NCBI GenBank assembly: GCA_015039465.1
Contig: MU130569.1
Coordinates: 25,994-89,993, forward strand
Direction of reading: 5' to 3'
DNA length: 64,000 nucleotides
From: Phlegmacium glaucopus
Taxonomy: Eukaryota > Basidiomycota > Agaricomycetes > Agaricales > Cortinariaceae
In this document: positions 63,051 to 64,000 of the stretch, in pieces
Layout of the letters: each line of letters starts with the position of its first letter
Numbering within the stretch: the first letter of the stretch is position 1
Notes under the pieces: generated by a model
The model's input: only the letters and a program-made list of their open reading frames with translations
Databases searched by the model: none
Told to the model about the DNA's origin: nothing
Program-made: the position numbers and the translations under genes

Positions 63051-64000
63051 TTAATACCTTGCCATTTCTTCCATGCCAAGCAACTTCTTTCTTATGTCCA
63101 TGATTTGAACTTCTAGTTGCTCAGCTTCAGTCAACCTTCCCTGATTATAGTACATGTTTGTTATATATTCCATGCTTGTGAGGGTGAATGGATGTTCTGT
63201 GCCAAACAGCTTCTTGCTCATGTGCATGACTTGAGCCTGTAGCTTCTCTGCCTCATTCCACCTTCCCTGATTCCAGTATGTGTTTGCTAGACTTCCCATG
63301 CTTTTGAGGATAGATGGATGTTCTGCACTAAGCAACTTCCCCCCCATGCTCATAACTTGAAACTCTAATTGCTCTACCTCATTCCACCTGCCCTGATTAC
63401 AGTATATGTTTGCTAGATTTCCCATGCTTCTGAGGGTATCTGGATGTTCTGCACCAAACAGCTGCTTCCTCATATCTATGACTTGAACTTGTAGCTTCTC
63501 TGCCTCATTCAACCTTCCCTGATTCCAGAAGGTGTTTGCTAGATTTCCCATGCTTCTGATGGTCTCTGGATGTTCTATACCAAGTAGCTTCTTCCTCATG
63601 TCCATAACTTGGTCATGTAACTTCTCTGCCTCATTCCACCTTCCCTGATTGCGGTATGTGTTTGCTAGATTACTCATGCTTCTGAGGGTGTCTGGATGTT
63701 CTGCACCAAGTAGCATCTTCCTCATGTCCATGACTTGAACCTCTAATTCCTCTGCCTTGTTCCACCTTCCCAGATTACGGTGTGTCTTTGCTAGATTTGC
63801 CATACTTGTGAGGGTGTCTGGATGTTGTGCACCAAGGAGCTGTATCCTCATGTCCATAACTTGAACCTGTAGTTCCTCTGCCTTATTCCACCTTCCCTGA
63901 TTCCAGTATGTGTTTGCTATATTTCCCATGCTTCTGAGGGTATCTGGATGTTCTGCACCAAGCAGCTTCTTGCTCATCTCCATAACTTGAACCTGTAATG
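63051..64000 (-). CDS. TPR array protein C, C-terminal part (runs off the window)
   Basis: An uninterrupted minus-strand frame from the window edge to the stop at 63051 encodes over seven 42-residue TPRs of the type QGRWNEAEKL..QVMDMRKKLLGAEHPDTLRSM.NLANTYWN, ending LGMEEMARY. The repeats match those of NLR genes A and B closely, so the missing N-terminal part is probably an NB-ARC region. Unlike A and B, no stop, frameshift or insertion is seen in the portion present. Kinesin-light-chain type TPRs bind peptides or partner proteins; a sensor role is inferred from the family only. Confidence 0.8.
   Translation of the reverse strand, partial: LQVQVMEMSKKLLGAEHPDTLRSMGNIANTYWNQGRWNKAEELQVQVMDMRIQLLGAQHPDTLTSMANLAKTHRNLGRWNKAEELEVQVMDMRKMLLGAEHPDTLRSMSNLANTYRNQGRWNEAEKLHDQVMDMRKKLLGIEHPETIRSMGNLANTFWNQGRLNEAEKLQVQVIDMRKQLFGAEHPDTLRSMGNLANIYCNQGRWNEVEQLEFQVMSMGGKLLSAEHPSILKSMGSLANTYWNQGRWNEAEKLQAQVMHMSKKLFGTEHPFTLTSMEYITNMYYNQGRLTEAEQLEVQIMDIRKKLLGMEEMARY

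Overview
The window looks like nuclear DNA of a mushroom-forming basidiomycete (Agaricomycetes). The signs are genes cut by many 50-60 nt GT-AG introns, a class V type chitin synthase with a myosin-like head, NB-ARC/TPR (NLR-like) genes, a CxC5/CxC6 (KDZ-associated) transposon gene, and a tandem family of Agaricomycete-type 7TM proteins whose last exon opens with GIAPTII. No search could be run; family names rest on motifs read directly from the sequence.

Layout. (1) 1-14.1 kb: two paralogous NB-ARC/TPR genes converge tail to tail (A on +, 1105-5733; B on -, 14066-8865). Both are broken. A has an in-frame stop at codon 30, an 11-nt deletion in the P-loop, another stop in the NB-ARC, a perfect 191-bp-arm hairpin insertion and a solo LTR. 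B keeps its P-loop but has a stop before the TPR array and a 1.25-kb insertion in it. The hairpin and the 1.25-kb insertion share CATCAG...CTGATG ends and 2-bp target duplications. A third TPR array (C) enters from the right edge (63051-64000, -).
(2) 14.5-21.1 kb: an intact chitin synthase with myosin head, cytochrome b5-like, catalytic and DEK_C regions (-).
(3) 21-54.5 kb: a six-unit tandem array. The ancestral order appears to be chitin synthase - 7TM gene - GH47 alpha-mannosidase, all on the minus strand. Unequal exchange has copied the middle, so every internal boundary joins a decayed 3' part of the GH47 gene to the promoter and first codons of the chitin synthase gene. Intact parents remain only at the two ends (chitin synthase left, GH47 at 52249-54523). 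The six 7TM copies all look translatable through conserved exons, while the passenger fragments decay.
(4) 36.9-42.2 kb: inside unit 4 sits an apparently intact two-gene mobile element: a CxC5-CxC6 protein with a KDZ-like catalytic core (+) and a convergent zinc-ribbon/disordered protein (-). Several MITE-like elements with clear target duplications decorate other units.
(5) 55.4-58.2 kb: a sugar transporter of the major facilitator superfamily (-). (6) 58.2-63 kb: mostly non-coding, with one 757-bp TA-flanked MITE.

Functionally, the chitin synthase (wall polymer), GH47 mannosidase (N-glycan trimming in ER/Golgi) and sugar transporter are housekeeping-type genes. The NLR-like genes, the 7TM array and the transposons are the fast-changing accessory part.
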